A stretch of 64,000 nucleotides of DNA, taken from NCBI RefSeq assembly GCF_900113185.1, contig NZ_FOZD01000001.1, forward strand, positions 2,294,001 to 2,358,000. The letters are read 5' to 3'. Shown here piece after piece: positions 20,372 through 28,006 of this stretch. The notes under the pieces were generated by a model. The model made no database searches and was not told the DNA's origin. It saw only the letters and a list, made by a program, of their open reading frames with translations. The position numbers and the translations under genes were made by a program. Each line of letters opens with the position of its first letter. Positions within the stretch are counted from its first letter, which is position 1. The DNA is from Agromyces sp. CF514. GTDB taxonomy: Bacteria; Actinomycetota; Actinomycetes; Actinomycetales; Microbacteriaceae.

Positions 20372-20960
20372 GATTCGTCCTCCGTCTTGGCAGGGGCGTC
20401 ACCCCCTCTGATCGGGGAGGCAGGCCTGCCAACATGCACAACAGTTCGCTCCAGCCTTCCACATGCGGACCGATCTGGGCGTCGAGCGGCGTCCAGGAGG
20501 CGCGCAACTCGATCTGGGCGCCGTCGCCCTGCCGTGCGAGTTCGCCGAATCCGGTGGAGAGGATCTTCGTCGCGGTGCCGGACGCCGAGATGTATGCGGC
20601 CCCTCGGGCGTCGAGCGCATCGACGAGCCAGGACCATGCGACATCCGCGAGGAACGGATCGAGGCCGATGTCCGTCTCGAGCGGGGCCTGCGCGAAGCAG
20701 ACGATGCGGAAGCGGCCGCCCCACGCCTCGGGTTCCGTCGGATCGTAGAGCAGCACGAGACGGCCGGTGCCGAGGTCGGAGTCGTCGCCGTGCCCGGTCG
20801 CGGCCGGCGAGACGTCGGCGGAGAGGGCGAGGGCGAACGGGGCGAGCGAACCGGGTGCTGGGATCTCCTGCACGCGCAGTTCGGCGCGGGGCGAGGCCGC
20901 ACGCAGGGACGCGATCGCGGCCTCGAACTCTGGGGGGAGATGCGTCGAGGAGTCGGGCAC
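20364..20960 (-). CDS. DUF3000 family protein
   Basis: A 198-residue protein with the DUF3000 pattern: LPPEFEAAIASLRAA at the start, a central segment GRLVLLYDPTEPEAWGGRFRIVCFAQAPLETDIG and WSWLVDALDARGAAY. DUF3000 genes precede the RNase D-like gene in many Actinobacteria and have no assigned function. It begins with GTG and probably lacks a leader. Confidence 0.85.
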   Translation of the reverse strand: MPDSSTHLPPEFEAAIASLRAASPRAELRVQEIPAPGSLAPFALALSADVSPAATGHGDDSDLGTGRLVLLYDPTEPEAWGGRFRIVCFAQAPLETDIGLDPFLADVAWSWLVDALDARGAAYISASGTATKILSTGFGELARQGDGAQIELRASWTPLDAQIGPHVEGWSELLCMLAGLPPRSEGVTPLPRRRTNRG

Positions 20961-20966
20961 GAGTGC

Positions 20967-20972
20967 AGACTA
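20967..20972 (-). promoter_or_regulatory. -10 element of DUF3000-rnd, leaderless arrangement
   Basis: On the minus strand TAGTCT ends exactly six bases before the GTG start, so the transcript would begin at or next to the start codon. Confidence 0.5.
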
Positions 20973-21053
20973 GAGTCTCGGATGGGGTGCGCCGCGGCGG
21001 CACGCCGCCCCCGGCGACACACGCATCGGAACGGCGTCTGCGGGAGGGTGGCG

Positions 21054-22316
21054 ATGGGTCGAGGTTCGAGTGCGACGAGGGTGATCGGTTCGCTGATCGG
21101 GTTCGCGGCGGTGACGGGCGCGGTGTTCGCAGCGGTCACGGCCGTGCTCGCGATCGTGTTCGCGAGGCGGGTCGTGACCCCCGAGCCCGCCAAGCGAGGC
21201 GATGAACGCATCGTCGGCGTCGACCTGGCCCGTTCGACCATCGCGCTGGCGGCGACGGACGAGACGCGCATGCGCGGCACGTACGGGTTCTGGTTCGACA
21301 CGGATGCCGGGCATGCGCGCCTGGGCGACGTGGTCGCCGACGACGGCCGTGTCGTCCGCCGGCGCATCCAGGCCGTCGACTTCGGCCGGCTCGATCGCGC
21401 GACCCACGGTCGCATGAGCGGGTGGGTGCGCCTCGGCCCGTGGGAGCTCGACCGGCCCTACCGCGACGTGGTCGTGCCGACCGCGCTCGGCCCGGCGCCC
21501 GCGTGGCTGGTGCCGGCCGTCGACGAGGCGGGCGCGGAGTCCGCCGACTGGGTGATCCAGGTGCACGGGCGAGGCGCGAAGCGCCACGAGGGTCTCCGAG
21601 CGATCGAGCCGATCACGGATGCGGGCTGGACCACGCTCCTCATCAGCTATCGCAACGACGGCGAGGCGCCCGAGAGCGTCGACAAGCGATACGGCCTCGG
21701 CGGCACCGAGTGGGCGGATGTCGAGGCGGCCGTCCGATACGCGACCGAGCACGGTGCCCGGCGCATCGTGCTCATGGGCTGGTCGATGGGCGGTTCGATC
21801 TCGCTGCAGGCCGTGCTGCGTTCGTCGGAGGTGCGGCAGCGACTGGTCGGGGTGATCCTCGATTCACCCGCCATCGACTGGGTGGACATCCTGAGGTTCC
21901 AGGGCCGTGCGCTCGGCCTGCCCACGGGGCTCGGCGACGCGGTCGCGCACGTGCTCGGCGAGCCGTGGAGCGGCGGCCTCACCGGCCTCGCAGCGCCGGT
22001 GGCCGTCGAGGAGCTCGACCCCGTCGCGCGAGCGGGGGAGTTCGACGTGCCGATGCTGCTCATGCACAGCGTCGACGACGGGTTCGTGCCGATCGACGGT
22101 TCCCGACGTCTGGCCGAGGCGCGGCCCGACCTCATCCGGTTCGAGGAGTTCACGGGCGCCAGGCACACGAAGCTCTGGAACCACGACCCCGAGCGGTGGA
22201 CGCGGCTCATCACGGGCTGGCTCGCCGAACTGGCAGCGACCTCGCCCAGGGATCCGGCCGACAGCACGGAGGCCGGCGCCGACGCTGCTGCGGCTACTCC
22301 GCCTGCCGCGCCCTGA
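21054..22316 (+). CDS. Alpha/beta hydrolase with an N-terminal membrane anchor
   Basis: The 420-residue protein has one hydrophobic segment near its start (VIGSLIGFAAVTGAVFAAVTAVLAIVFA), then an extended domain and an alpha/beta-hydrolase fold. The nucleophile elbow is GWSMGG with Ser244. The acid is probably in HSVDDGFVP and the catalytic His in GARHTKLW, giving a complete triad. A family of membrane-attached serine hydrolases is likely; the substrate is unknown. The ATG follows GGGAGGG. Its 3' end overlaps the convergent sufE gene by 23 bases. Confidence 0.83.
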   Translation: MGRGSSATRVIGSLIGFAAVTGAVFAAVTAVLAIVFARRVVTPEPAKRGDERIVGVDLARSTIALAATDETRMRGTYGFWFDTDAGHARLGDVVADDGRVVRRRIQAVDFGRLDRATHGRMSGWVRLGPWELDRPYRDVVVPTALGPAPAWLVPAVDEAGAESADWVIQVHGRGAKRHEGLRAIEPITDAGWTTLLISYRNDGEAPESVDKRYGLGGTEWADVEAAVRYATEHGARRIVLMGWSMGGSISLQAVLRSSEVRQRLVGVILDSPAIDWVDILRFQGRALGLPTGLGDAVAHVLGEPWSGGLTGLAAPVAVEELDPVARAGEFDVPMLLMHSVDDGFVPIDGSRRLAEARPDLIRFEEFTGARHTKLWNHDPERWTRLITGWLAELAATSPRDPADSTEAGADAAAATPPAAP

Positions 22317-22740
22317 CCTGCCGCTTGATGCGGGCGAGCATGCCCGTCATGCCGCGGACGCGCAGCGGGGAGACGGCCTCGCCGAGGCCGAGCGTCTGCG
22401 GGTAGTCGTCGGGGATCGCGAGCACCTCGTCGGCGGTCAGTCCGTCGATGCCCTGCACGAGGATGGACGCGAACCCGCGCGTCGTGGGCGACTCGGCCGG
22501 CGCGGTCGCGTACAGGTGCGCATGCCCGTCGTCGAGCTCGGTGAAGATGAACACCGGCGACTGGCATTCGAGCACACGCTCGAGCAGGTCGGGGTGCTCG
22601 GCGTACCGCTCGGGCAGTGCGGGAAGCTCGTTCGAGAACTCCAGCAGGAGCTGCAGTCGGTCTTTCACGCCGAGCGCGAGGAAGTCGTCTCGTGTCTCGG
22701 CGAGACGTGGGGGCAGGGCCGTGGCATCCATCCCGTTCAT
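22294..22740 (-). CDS. sufE: SufE family cysteine-desulfuration protein
   Basis: SufE takes persulfide sulfur from a cysteine desulfurase for iron-sulfur cluster assembly. The 148-residue protein has normal length and the acceptor Cys59 in VLECQSPVF. The segment HLYATAPAESPTTRGFASIL and the C-terminal LRVRGMTGMLARIK are family-typical. The suf operon is not in this window; instead a sulfurtransferase gene lies just upstream, a pairing known in Actinobacteria. A start three codons later (MDATALPP) is possible. Confidence 0.9.
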   Translation of the reverse strand: MNGMDATALPPRLAETRDDFLALGVKDRLQLLLEFSNELPALPERYAEHPDLLERVLECQSPVFIFTELDDGHAHLYATAPAESPTTRGFASILVQGIDGLTADEVLAIPDDYPQTLGLGEAVSPLRVRGMTGMLARIKRQVRARQAE

Positions 22741-22791
22741 TCTCGCATTCCGCTGCAGGGATGGAGCCGCCGCTGCACGGCCGGAGCTGCA

Positions 22792-22823
22792 CGGGGCGGT
22801 CGACGCGCGCGTCGCCCGCCCCG
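22792..22823. terminator. 32-bp palindrome after the sulfurtransferase gene
   Basis: The two halves (22792-22807 and 22808-22823) are inverse complements except for one T/C position. It lies 15 bases after the sulfurtransferase stop and 51 bases before the sufE start, so it probably ends the sulfurtransferase transcript; sufE may then have its own promoter. Confidence 0.55.
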
Positions 22824-22837
22824 CGGCATCCGCTCGC

Positions 22838-23737
22838 TCAGCGCGTCGGCGCCTCGCCGCGCTCGGTGCCCGTCGAGATCGGCACCCGCACGGCGCTGCC
22901 CCACTCGGTCCAGGAGCCGTCGTAGTTGCGCACGTGCTCGAAGCCGAGCAGGTGGGTCAGCACGAACCAGGTGTGGCTCGAGCGTTCGCCGATGCGGCAG
23001 TACGCGATGACCTCGTCGCCGTCCTGGAGGCCGACCTCGTCGCGGTAGATCGCGTCGAGCTCCGCGCGATCCTTGAAGGTGCCGTCGCCGGCCGCGGCCC
23101 GTGCCCAGGGAACGGATGCCGCAGTCGGGATGTGTCCGGCCCGAAGCGCTCCCTCCTCGGGGTAGGCCGGTGCGCTCGTTCGTTCTCCGGTGTACTCCTC
23201 GGGGGAGCGCACGTCGATGAGCGGGTTGCCGAAGTGTCCGAGCACGTCCTCTTTGAAGGCGCGCACCTCGACGTCGGAACGCTCGACCACGGGGTACTCG
23301 ACCGGGACCACGCTCGTCGGGTCGGTCGTGATTTCGCGGCCCTCGGCGATCCAGAGGTCGCGCCCGCCGTCGAGCAGTCGCACGTCCTCATGCCCGAACA
23401 GCGTGAACACCCAGAGCGCGTAGGCGGCCCACCAGTTGTTCTTGTCGCCGTAGATGACGACGGTCGAGTCGCGGGCGATGCCCTTCGAGCCGAGCAATGC
23501 GGCGAACTGCTCGCCGTCGAGGTAGTCGCGCACGACCGGGTCGTTGAGCTCGGTGTGCCAGTCGACCTTCACCGAGCCGGGGATGTGCCCGGTCTCGTAG
23601 AGCAGCACGTCTTCGTCGGACTCGACGACCACGAGACCGGGTTCGCCGAGGTGGTCCGCGAGCCACTGCGTGGACACGAGTCGCCCGGGGTGGGCGTACT
23701 CGGCGAACTTGGGGGATGCATCGAGCTCGGCGGACAT
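22838..23737 (-). CDS. sseA: Thiosulfate/3-mercaptopyruvate sulfurtransferase
   Basis: The 299-residue protein contains two rhodanese domains (about 18-135 and 165-295). The second carries the active-site Cys247 in [14 protein letters not shown]; the first has no Cys at the matching site, the usual two-domain arrangement. The loop CRIGERS resembles actinobacterial thiosulfate sulfurtransferases. Position next to sufE suggests it supplies sulfane sulfur to iron-sulfur or cofactor assembly; this is inference. It is divergent from zapE. Confidence 0.9.
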   Translation of the reverse strand: MSAELDASPKFAEYAHPGRLVSTQWLADHLGEPGLVVVESDEDVLLYETGHIPGSVKVDWHTELNDPVVRDYLDGEQFAALLGSKGIARDSTVVIYGDKNNWWAAYALWVFTLFGHEDVRLLDGGRDLWIAEGREITTDPTSVVPVEYPVVERSDVEVRAFKEDVLGHFGNPLIDVRSPEEYTGERTSAPAYPEEGALRAGHIPTAASVPWARAAAGDGTFKDRAELDAIYRDEVGLQDGDEVIAYCRIGERSSHTWFVLTHLLGFEHVRNYDGSWTEWGSAVRVPISTGTERGEAPTR

Positions 23738-23880
23738 CTGAACCTCCTGTGATCGTCCGGTCGGACGGGGGTGCGGGGCTGGCGGTCTAGGCTGTTGACC
23801 TGATCCACGTCGAATCTACGCGGCGTGCATGTCGAAGACACCGCCCGGGTCATCCGGTGCAACACGGGAGCCAATCACCC

Positions 23881-24936
23881 ATGACCACGGCAGCGAGCCA
23901 CGCCCTCATCAGCCTCGTCGACCGGAACCCGTCGATCTCGGGCGCCGAGATCGCGTCGGAGCTCGTGCCGCCGCCGCAGTTCGCGCACGCCTCGTTCGAC
24001 TCGTATCGACCGGACCCCGACTTCGACTCCCAGCAGGCCGCGCTCGACCGGCTCAACCAGTTCGCCGGGGCGTGGCGCGCAGCCCAGCGCCCGGGGGGAT
24101 TCTTCTCGCGCAAGCGCCCGGCCCGCATCGAGCTTCCCGGCGTGTACCTCGACGGCGGGTTCGGCGTCGGCAAGACGCACCTGCTCGCATCGCTCTGGCA
24201 CGTCGCGCACGGGCCGAAGTACTTCGGCACGTTCATCGAGTACACGGCGCTCGTCGGAGCGCTCGGGTACGCGCAGGCCGTCGAACTGCTGCGCGGGGCG
24301 AAGCTCGTCTGCATCGACGAGTTCGAACTCGACGACCCGGGCGACACCATGCTCATGACCCGATTCCTCGGTGAGCTGATGGCGAGCGGAACCCGCGTCG
24401 CGGCCACCAGCAACACGCCGCCGAACGCGCTCGGCGAGGGGCGGTTCGCGGCCGCCGACTTCCTGCGAGAGATCCAGGCGCTCTCGTCGAACTTCGAGAC
24501 CCTGCGCATCGACGGGCTCGACTACCGCCGTCGCGACACCGAGGGCCGCTCCACGACGCTCGAGGGCGAAGCGGATGTCGCCGCCAAGGCGCAGGCGCTC
24601 GCGGCCCGCGGTCACGCCGTCTCCCTCGATGCGTTCGACGGCCTGATCGCGCACCTGGCCACCGTGCATCCCTCGAAGTACGTGAAGCTGCTCGACGGCG
24701 TCGAGTTCATCGCGCTGAGCGGCGTGCACGAGCTCTCCGACCAGAACGCCGCCCTGCGCCTCGTGGCCTTCATCGACCGCGTGTACGACGCCGAGGTGCC
24801 GATCATCGCGAGCGGGCTCGCGCTCGACCAGGTCTTCGACGCCGACATGATGGCCGGCGGCTACCGCAAGAAGTACCTGCGCGCCATGAGCCGCATGATC
24901 GCCCTGACCACGGGCGAACTCCCGCCGCACGACTGA
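23881..24936 (+). CDS. zapE: Cell division protein ZapE (AFG1-like ATPase)
   Basis: ZapE is a P-loop ATPase that in E. coli influences FtsZ ring behaviour and in eukaryotes (AFG1/LACE1) is mitochondrial. The 351-residue protein has Walker A GGFGVGKT (92-99), Walker B VCIDEFEL (143-150), TSNTPPNAL and the C-terminal motifs RLVAFIDRVYDAEVPI and YRKKYLRAMSRM. The ATG is chosen over an in-frame GTG 24 bases upstream because homologues begin near it and a GGGAG lies before it. The actinobacterial role is not established. Confidence 0.9.
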   Translation: MTTAASHALISLVDRNPSISGAEIASELVPPPQFAHASFDSYRPDPDFDSQQAALDRLNQFAGAWRAAQRPGGFFSRKRPARIELPGVYLDGGFGVGKTHLLASLWHVAHGPKYFGTFIEYTALVGALGYAQAVELLRGAKLVCIDEFELDDPGDTMLMTRFLGELMASGTRVAATSNTPPNALGEGRFAAADFLREIQALSSNFETLRIDGLDYRRRDTEGRSTTLEGEADVAAKAQALAARGHAVSLDAFDGLIAHLATVHPSKYVKLLDGVEFIALSGVHELSDQNAALRLVAFIDRVYDAEVPIIASGLALDQVFDADMMAGGYRKKYLRAMSRMIALTTGELPPHD

Positions 24937-25027
24937 CCCTCGACGCCGCGATCCCGGCCGTTTCCGTGCGATCTCACATCGTTCGGCGAGCGGCGCGAAA
25001 CGCGCTGTTTACGTTGAGGTCCAGCAC

Positions 25028-25065
25028 GTAACACCCGCGAAACAGAACACGGTCCCGCACGAAAC
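25028..25065 (+). promoter_or_regulatory. GlnR-type tandem box upstream of amtB
   Basis: The half-sites follow the actinobacterial GlnR pattern a-n6-b-n6-a-n6-b: GTAAC (25028-25032), GAAAC (25039-25043), a weak third site CGGTC (25050-25054) and GAAAC (25061-25065), so the b-sites repeat at 22 bases. GlnR activates ammonium uptake and assimilation genes under nitrogen limitation. The box lies 63 bases before the amtB start. Confidence 0.65.
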
Positions 25066-25127
25066 GTCCTCTCGTGAAACTTGGCGACACAGGTTCCCCG
25101 GCCTGTTTTCCCCGAGAGAGGTTCGAG

Positions 25128-26390
25128 ATGGATCAAGGCAACACCGCGTTCCTGTTGATCATGGCGGCACTGGTGCTGCTCATGACCCCCGGACTCGCGT
25201 TCTTCTACGGCGGTCTGGTGAAGGCGAAGAGCGTCATCAGCATGATGATGATGAGCTTCGGCGCGATCGGCCTCATCGGCGTGCTGTGGGTGCTCTACGG
25301 CTACGCGATCGCGTTCCCCGGTGCCGAGGGCCTCGTCGCCCCCTGGTCCATCGACTGGTCGGCCATCGGCCTCACCAGCCTCCTCGAGGTCCCTGAGGAC
25401 GCCGCCTTCCCGCCGCTCGCGTTCGTGGCGTTCCAGGCGACCTTCGCGATCATCACGGTCGCGCTCATCTCGGGCGCCATCGCCGACCGCGCCAAGTTCG
25501 GCGCGTGGATGATCTTCGCCGCGATCTGGGCGACCATCGTCTACTTCCCGGTCGCGAGCTGGGTGTTCAACTTCGGCCTCGCCGACGACGGCTCCTTCGC
25601 CTACGGCGGCTGGACCACGTTCGGCATGCAGGAGGCGTTCGGCGTCGGCGTCATCGACTTCGCCGGTGGCACCGCGGTGCACATCAACGCCGGTGCAGCC
25701 GCACTCGCCCTGGCGCTCGTGCTCGGCAAGCGCGTCGGCTTCTCGAAGGGCGCGCACGTCCCGCACAACCCGCCCTTCGTGCTCCTCGGCGCCGGCCTGC
25801 TGTGGTTCGGCTGGTTCGGCTTCAACTCGGGCTCCGAGCTCGCCGCCGACGGCACCGCCGCGCTCGCCTGGGTCAACACGCTCGCCGCTCCCGCCGCAGC
25901 CCTGCTCGCCTGGCTCCTCGTCGAGAAGCTCAAGGACGGCAAGCCCACCTCGGTCGGTGCGGCATCCGGTGCGGTCGCGGGTCTCGTCGCGATCACGCCC
26001 GCCTGCGCCTCGCTGACGCCCGGCTGGGCCATCGTCCTCGGCCTCGTCGCCGGCGCCGTCTGCGCCCTGGCGATCGACCTGAAGTTCAAGTTCGGCTTCG
26101 ACGACTCGCTCGACGTCGTGGGCATCCACCTCGTCGGCGGCCTCATCGGAACGCTGTACCTCGGCTTCTTCGCCAACGGCACGGGCCTCATCTACAGCGG
26201 TGACCCGACGCAGCTCATGGTGCAGGCGATCGCCGCAGGCGCCGTGCTGCTCTACTCGTTCGTGCTGGCCTTCGGCATCGGCTGGGTCATCGAGAAGACG
26301 ATCGGCTTCCGCGTGAAGAACGAGGACGAGATCGCGGGCATCGACACCGCCGTCCACGGCGAGGACGCGTACAAGCTCGAGACCGTCTGA
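25128..26390 (+). CDS. amtB: Ammonium transporter
   Basis: AmtB proteins conduct ammonium across the inner membrane as trimers. The 420-residue protein has 11 predicted membrane segments and the diagnostic residues: Asp120 in SGAIADRAKFG, the first pore His185 in GGTAVHINAG, a second pore His in GIHLVGGL, and the phenylalanine gate in AFQATFA. The ATG behind GAGAGAGG is chosen; an upstream ATG would add 18 charged residues before the first membrane segment. No glnK or glnD follows, which differs from the common amtB-glnK-glnD operon. Confidence 0.95.
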   Translation: MDQGNTAFLLIMAALVLLMTPGLAFFYGGLVKAKSVISMMMMSFGAIGLIGVLWVLYGYAIAFPGAEGLVAPWSIDWSAIGLTSLLEVPEDAAFPPLAFVAFQATFAIITVALISGAIADRAKFGAWMIFAAIWATIVYFPVASWVFNFGLADDGSFAYGGWTTFGMQEAFGVGVIDFAGGTAVHINAGAAALALALVLGKRVGFSKGAHVPHNPPFVLLGAGLLWFGWFGFNSGSELAADGTAALAWVNTLAAPAAALLAWLLVEKLKDGKPTSVGAASGAVAGLVAITPACASLTPGWAIVLGLVAGAVCALAIDLKFKFGFDDSLDVVGIHLVGGLIGTLYLGFFANGTGLIYSGDPTQLMVQAIAAGAVLLYSFVLAFGIGWVIEKTIGFRVKNEDEIAGIDTAVHGEDAYKLETV

Positions 26391-26400
26391 ATCCACTGAT

Positions 26401-26418
26401 CCACCGCGAGGGCGGTGG
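26401..26418 (+). terminator. Short hairpin after amtB
   Basis: A 7-bp stem CCACCGC/GCGGTGG with a four-base loop begins 11 bases after the amtB stop. It is immediately followed by the -10 hexamer of the next gene. Confidence 0.4.
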
Positions 26419-26420
26419 GG

Positions 26421-26426
26421 TAGTGT
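26421..26426 (+). promoter_or_regulatory. -10 element, leaderless arrangement
   Basis: TAGTGT ends exactly six bases before the GTG start of the MazF/PemK-like gene. No ribosome site is visible upstream of the GTG. Confidence 0.55.
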
Positions 26427-26432
26427 GCGGGT

Positions 26433-27002
26433 GTGACAGACACCGGCCGCTTCCTCACCGCCCTTCGTCGTGCCATCCGCGGCCTCTTCGGAAGCTCGAC
26501 GAGCACCGCTCGGAAGACGGATGCCTCGGGGCGCATGTCCGTTTCCGCGGGCCGCGCGTCCGTCTCGACCGGACTGCTGTCGCCCGGCCAAGCGGGGCCG
26601 TCGGCCACGGTCGAGGTGGATCCCAAGGGGCTTCGTCGCGTCGACCTCGCCTATGCCCCGTCGCCCGACGGGCAGCCCGATCCCGGAGAGATCGTCTGGA
26701 CGTGGGTGCCCTACGAGGAGCGCGACGGGCGGGGCAAGGACCGTCCGGTCGTGGTGGTCGCGGCAGCCGGCTCGGACACGTTCCTGGCCGTGCAGCTGAC
26801 GAGCAAGGCGCACGAGGGCTCGCGCGACTTCGTGCCGCTCGGTGCGGGCGCGTGGGACTCCGCAGGGCGCCCGAGCTGGGCCAACATCGACCGCGTGTTC
26901 GAGGTGCACACGGGAGGCATGCGCCGCGAGGCCGCATCCCTCGACGCCGAGCGATACCTGAAGCTCGCGAAGGCGCTCAACGCCAGGTACGGCTGGCGCT
27001 GA
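26433..27002 (+). CDS. MazF/PemK-like (toxin-fold) protein with a long N-terminal extension
   Basis: The C-terminal half of this 189-residue protein resembles the PemK/MazF endoribonuclease fold: GEIVWTWVPYEERDGRGKDRPVVVVA, then FLAVQLTSKAH and WANIDRVFEVH, matching the strand order of that fold. The first 80 residues or so are Ser/Arg-rich and unlike MazF. No antitoxin gene is adjacent, so this may be a housekeeping derivative and not an active toxin-antitoxin member. It has its own likely promoter, a leaderless GTG start and a run of short repeats downstream. Confidence 0.72.
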   Translation: MTDTGRFLTALRRAIRGLFGSSTSTARKTDASGRMSVSAGRASVSTGLLSPGQAGPSATVEVDPKGLRRVDLAYAPSPDGQPDPGEIVWTWVPYEERDGRGKDRPVVVVAAAGSDTFLAVQLTSKAHEGSRDFVPLGAGAWDSAGRPSWANIDRVFEVHTGGMRREAASLDAERYLKLAKALNARYGWR

Positions 27003-27049
27003 GCTGCACCTGCGCGCCGCGCAGTCGTGCGGGGCAGGTCAGTGGGCGT

Positions 27050-27120
27050 CGCCGGTCGGTGCGCCTCATGAAGCACCGGTCGGTGCGCGCTACCTGAAGG
27101 CCGGTGCGCGTTAACTGAAG
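27050..27120. repeat. Three imperfect direct repeats before the tRNA-Val terminator
   Basis: The units 27050-27073, 27074-27099 and 27100-27120 share the pattern (C/A)CCGGTCGGTGCGC, a variable middle and a closing TGAAG; the third has lost a few bases. They lie between the MazF-like gene and tRNA-Val, and no reading frame covers them. Confidence 0.7.
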
Positions 27121-27147
27121 AAGGCCCCCAGTGGAGTGGGGGCCTTC
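27120..27147 (-). terminator. Terminator after tRNA-Val(CAC)
   Basis: A 10-bp stem (27120-27129 with 27138-27147) with an eight-base loop stands two bases beyond the 3' end of the minus-strand tRNA. Confidence 0.7.
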
Positions 27148-27148
27148 G

Positions 27149-27221
27149 TGGGCGATGCCGGGCTCGAACCGACGACCTCTTCCGTGTGAAGGAAGCGCGC
27201 TACCAGCTGCGCCAATCGCCC
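27149..27221 (-). tRNA. tRNA-Val(CAC)
   Basis: On the minus strand: acceptor GGGCGAT pairs with ATCGCCC, D-arm GCGC/GCGC, anticodon stem CTTCC/GGAAG around TTCACAC, T-arm GTCGG-TTCGAGC-CCGGC. Anticodon CAC reads the valine codon GTG. It is divergent from the following tRNA cluster. Confidence 0.93.
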
Positions 27222-27456
27222 ATGTGGGATTCGCGGCTCACCGGGGTGACCGCGCGGAATCGATACTAGCGACGAACGCGCGCAAATGCACATCGAGCGA
27301 ATCGTGGCGTGTCGAGGGGCCGCGCGGGCCGCTCCGGAGGTCGCCGGCATGCCGCTCAGGTCGGCCGTTCGAGGCGCTGGAGCGGGCGACACGCCCGGGT
27401 TGCGCGGCCGGATTCCGCCCGTCACCGGGCTGAACGAGGGGTGAACACCGCTCAGT

Positions 27457-27486
27457 TTGTGAATCGATCGGACTATCGGTTAGAGT
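27457..27486 (+). promoter_or_regulatory. Promoter of the plus-strand tRNA cluster
   Basis: TTGTGA (27457-27462), an 18-base spacer and TAGAGT (27481-27486) form one of the best-looking promoters in the window, 28 bases before tRNA-Gly. The divergent gap 27222-27456 shows no gene. Confidence 0.6.
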
Positions 27487-27514
27487 CTCTCTGCACGCAG
27501 AAATGCACAGCAAC

Positions 27515-27586
27515 GCGGATGTGGCGCAGTGGTAGCGCATCACCTTGCCAAGGTGAGGGTCGCGAGTTCGAATCTCGTCATCCGCT
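27515..27586 (+). tRNA. tRNA-Gly(GCC)
   Basis: Acceptor GCGGATG/CATCCGC, D-arm GCGC/GCGC, anticodon stem CACCT/AGGTG with loop TGCCA giving GCC, and T-arm GCGAG-TTCGAAT-CTCGT. It is the first of four tandem tRNAs. Confidence 0.93.
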
Positions 27587-27591
27587 CTGAT

Positions 27592-27618
27592 CAGGATCAA
27601 GGCCCCGCCTCGATCCTG
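27592..27618 (+). terminator. Hairpin between tRNA-Gly and tRNA-Cys
   Basis: A 7-bp stem CAGGATC/GATCCTG with a 13-base loop; it could act as a processing or termination signal. Weak. Confidence 0.3.
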
Positions 27619-27642
27619 TTCTTTGGTGGAGAACCCAGACGC

Positions 27643-27713
27643 GGTGGATTGGCCGAGAGGCGAGGCAGCGGCCTGCAAAGCCGTATACACGGGTTCGAAT
27701 CCCGTATCCACCT
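27643..27713 (+). tRNA. tRNA-Cys(GCA)
   Basis: Acceptor GGTGGAT/ATCCACC, anticodon arm CGGC-CTGCAAA-GCCG with anticodon GCA, and T-arm ACGGG-TTCGAAT-CCCGT. Confidence 0.92.
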
Positions 27714-27716
27714 CCA

Positions 27717-27738
27717 AAATCAAGACCTGTCTTGATTT
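27717..27738 (+). terminator. Hairpin between tRNA-Cys and tRNA-Val
   Basis: The arms AAATCAAGAC and GTCTTGATTT are perfectly complementary around a two-base centre. It is AT-rich for this genome and sits between two tRNAs, so it may guide processing or terminate part of the transcription. Confidence 0.4.
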
Positions 27739-27739
27739 C

Positions 27740-27811
27740 GGGCGATTGGCGCAGCGGTAGCGCGCTTCCCTGACACGGAAGAGGTCACTGGTTCGATCCC
27801 AGTATCGCCCA
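27740..27811 (+). tRNA. tRNA-Val(GAC), first copy
   Basis: Acceptor GGGCGAT/ATCGCCC, D-arm GCGC/GCGC, anticodon stem CTTCC/GGAAG around CTGACAC (anticodon GAC), T-arm CACTG-GTTCGATC-CAGT. Body identical to the next tRNA. Confidence 0.93.
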
Positions 27812-27819
27812 CCGAAACG

Positions 27820-27846
27820 AAGCCCCTGGTTCGCGCCGGGGGTTTT
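27820..27846 (+). terminator. Terminator-like hairpin after the first tRNA-Val(GAC)
   Basis: A 7-bp stem (27823-27829 with 27836-27842, one G-T pair) is followed by TTTT, an intrinsic terminator shape. It lies between the two valine tRNAs. Confidence 0.5.
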
Positions 27847-27853
27847 CGCTTTC

Positions 27854-27925
27854 GCGCGATTGGCGCAGCGGTAGCGCGCTTCCCTGACACGGAAGAGGTC
27901 ACTGGTTCGATCCCAGTATCGCGCA
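27854..27925 (+). tRNA. tRNA-Val(GAC), second copy with an altered acceptor pair
   Basis: Identical to the copy at 27740 except that the second acceptor pair is C-G instead of G-C (GCGCGAT/ATCGCGC). Both strands of the stem changed, so pairing is kept and the tRNA should be functional. Confidence 0.92.
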
Positions 27926-27932
27926 CGAAGCA

Positions 27933-27965
27933 CGAAGGCCCCGGCTCGATGAGCCGGGGCCTTCG
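27933..27965. terminator. Bidirectional terminator between the tRNA cluster and the beta-helix gene
   Basis: A perfect 15-bp stem (27933-27947 with 27951-27965) with a three-base loop. It closes the tRNA cluster and also lies 41 bases beyond the stop of the convergent gene. Confidence 0.8.
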
Positions 27966-28006
27966 TCATGTGCGGGCTGCCATCGGGCAGAGCCGCGTCG
28001 GCGACG

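Noticed and set aside
24997..25012. Second GlnR box (GAAAC-n6-TTTAC) upstream of the main one
   Set aside because: It is not in the 22-base phase of the main box and the second half-site is poor; probably chance.
27740..27925. Short regularly spaced repeats suggesting a CRISPR array
   Set aside because: The repeated units are two whole tRNA genes; there are no further repeats, spacers or cas genes.
27149..27965. tRNA cluster as attachment site for a genomic island
   Set aside because: I looked for an integrase gene and for a displaced copy of a tRNA 3' end near the beta-helix gene and found neither. The valine tRNA duplication is local.
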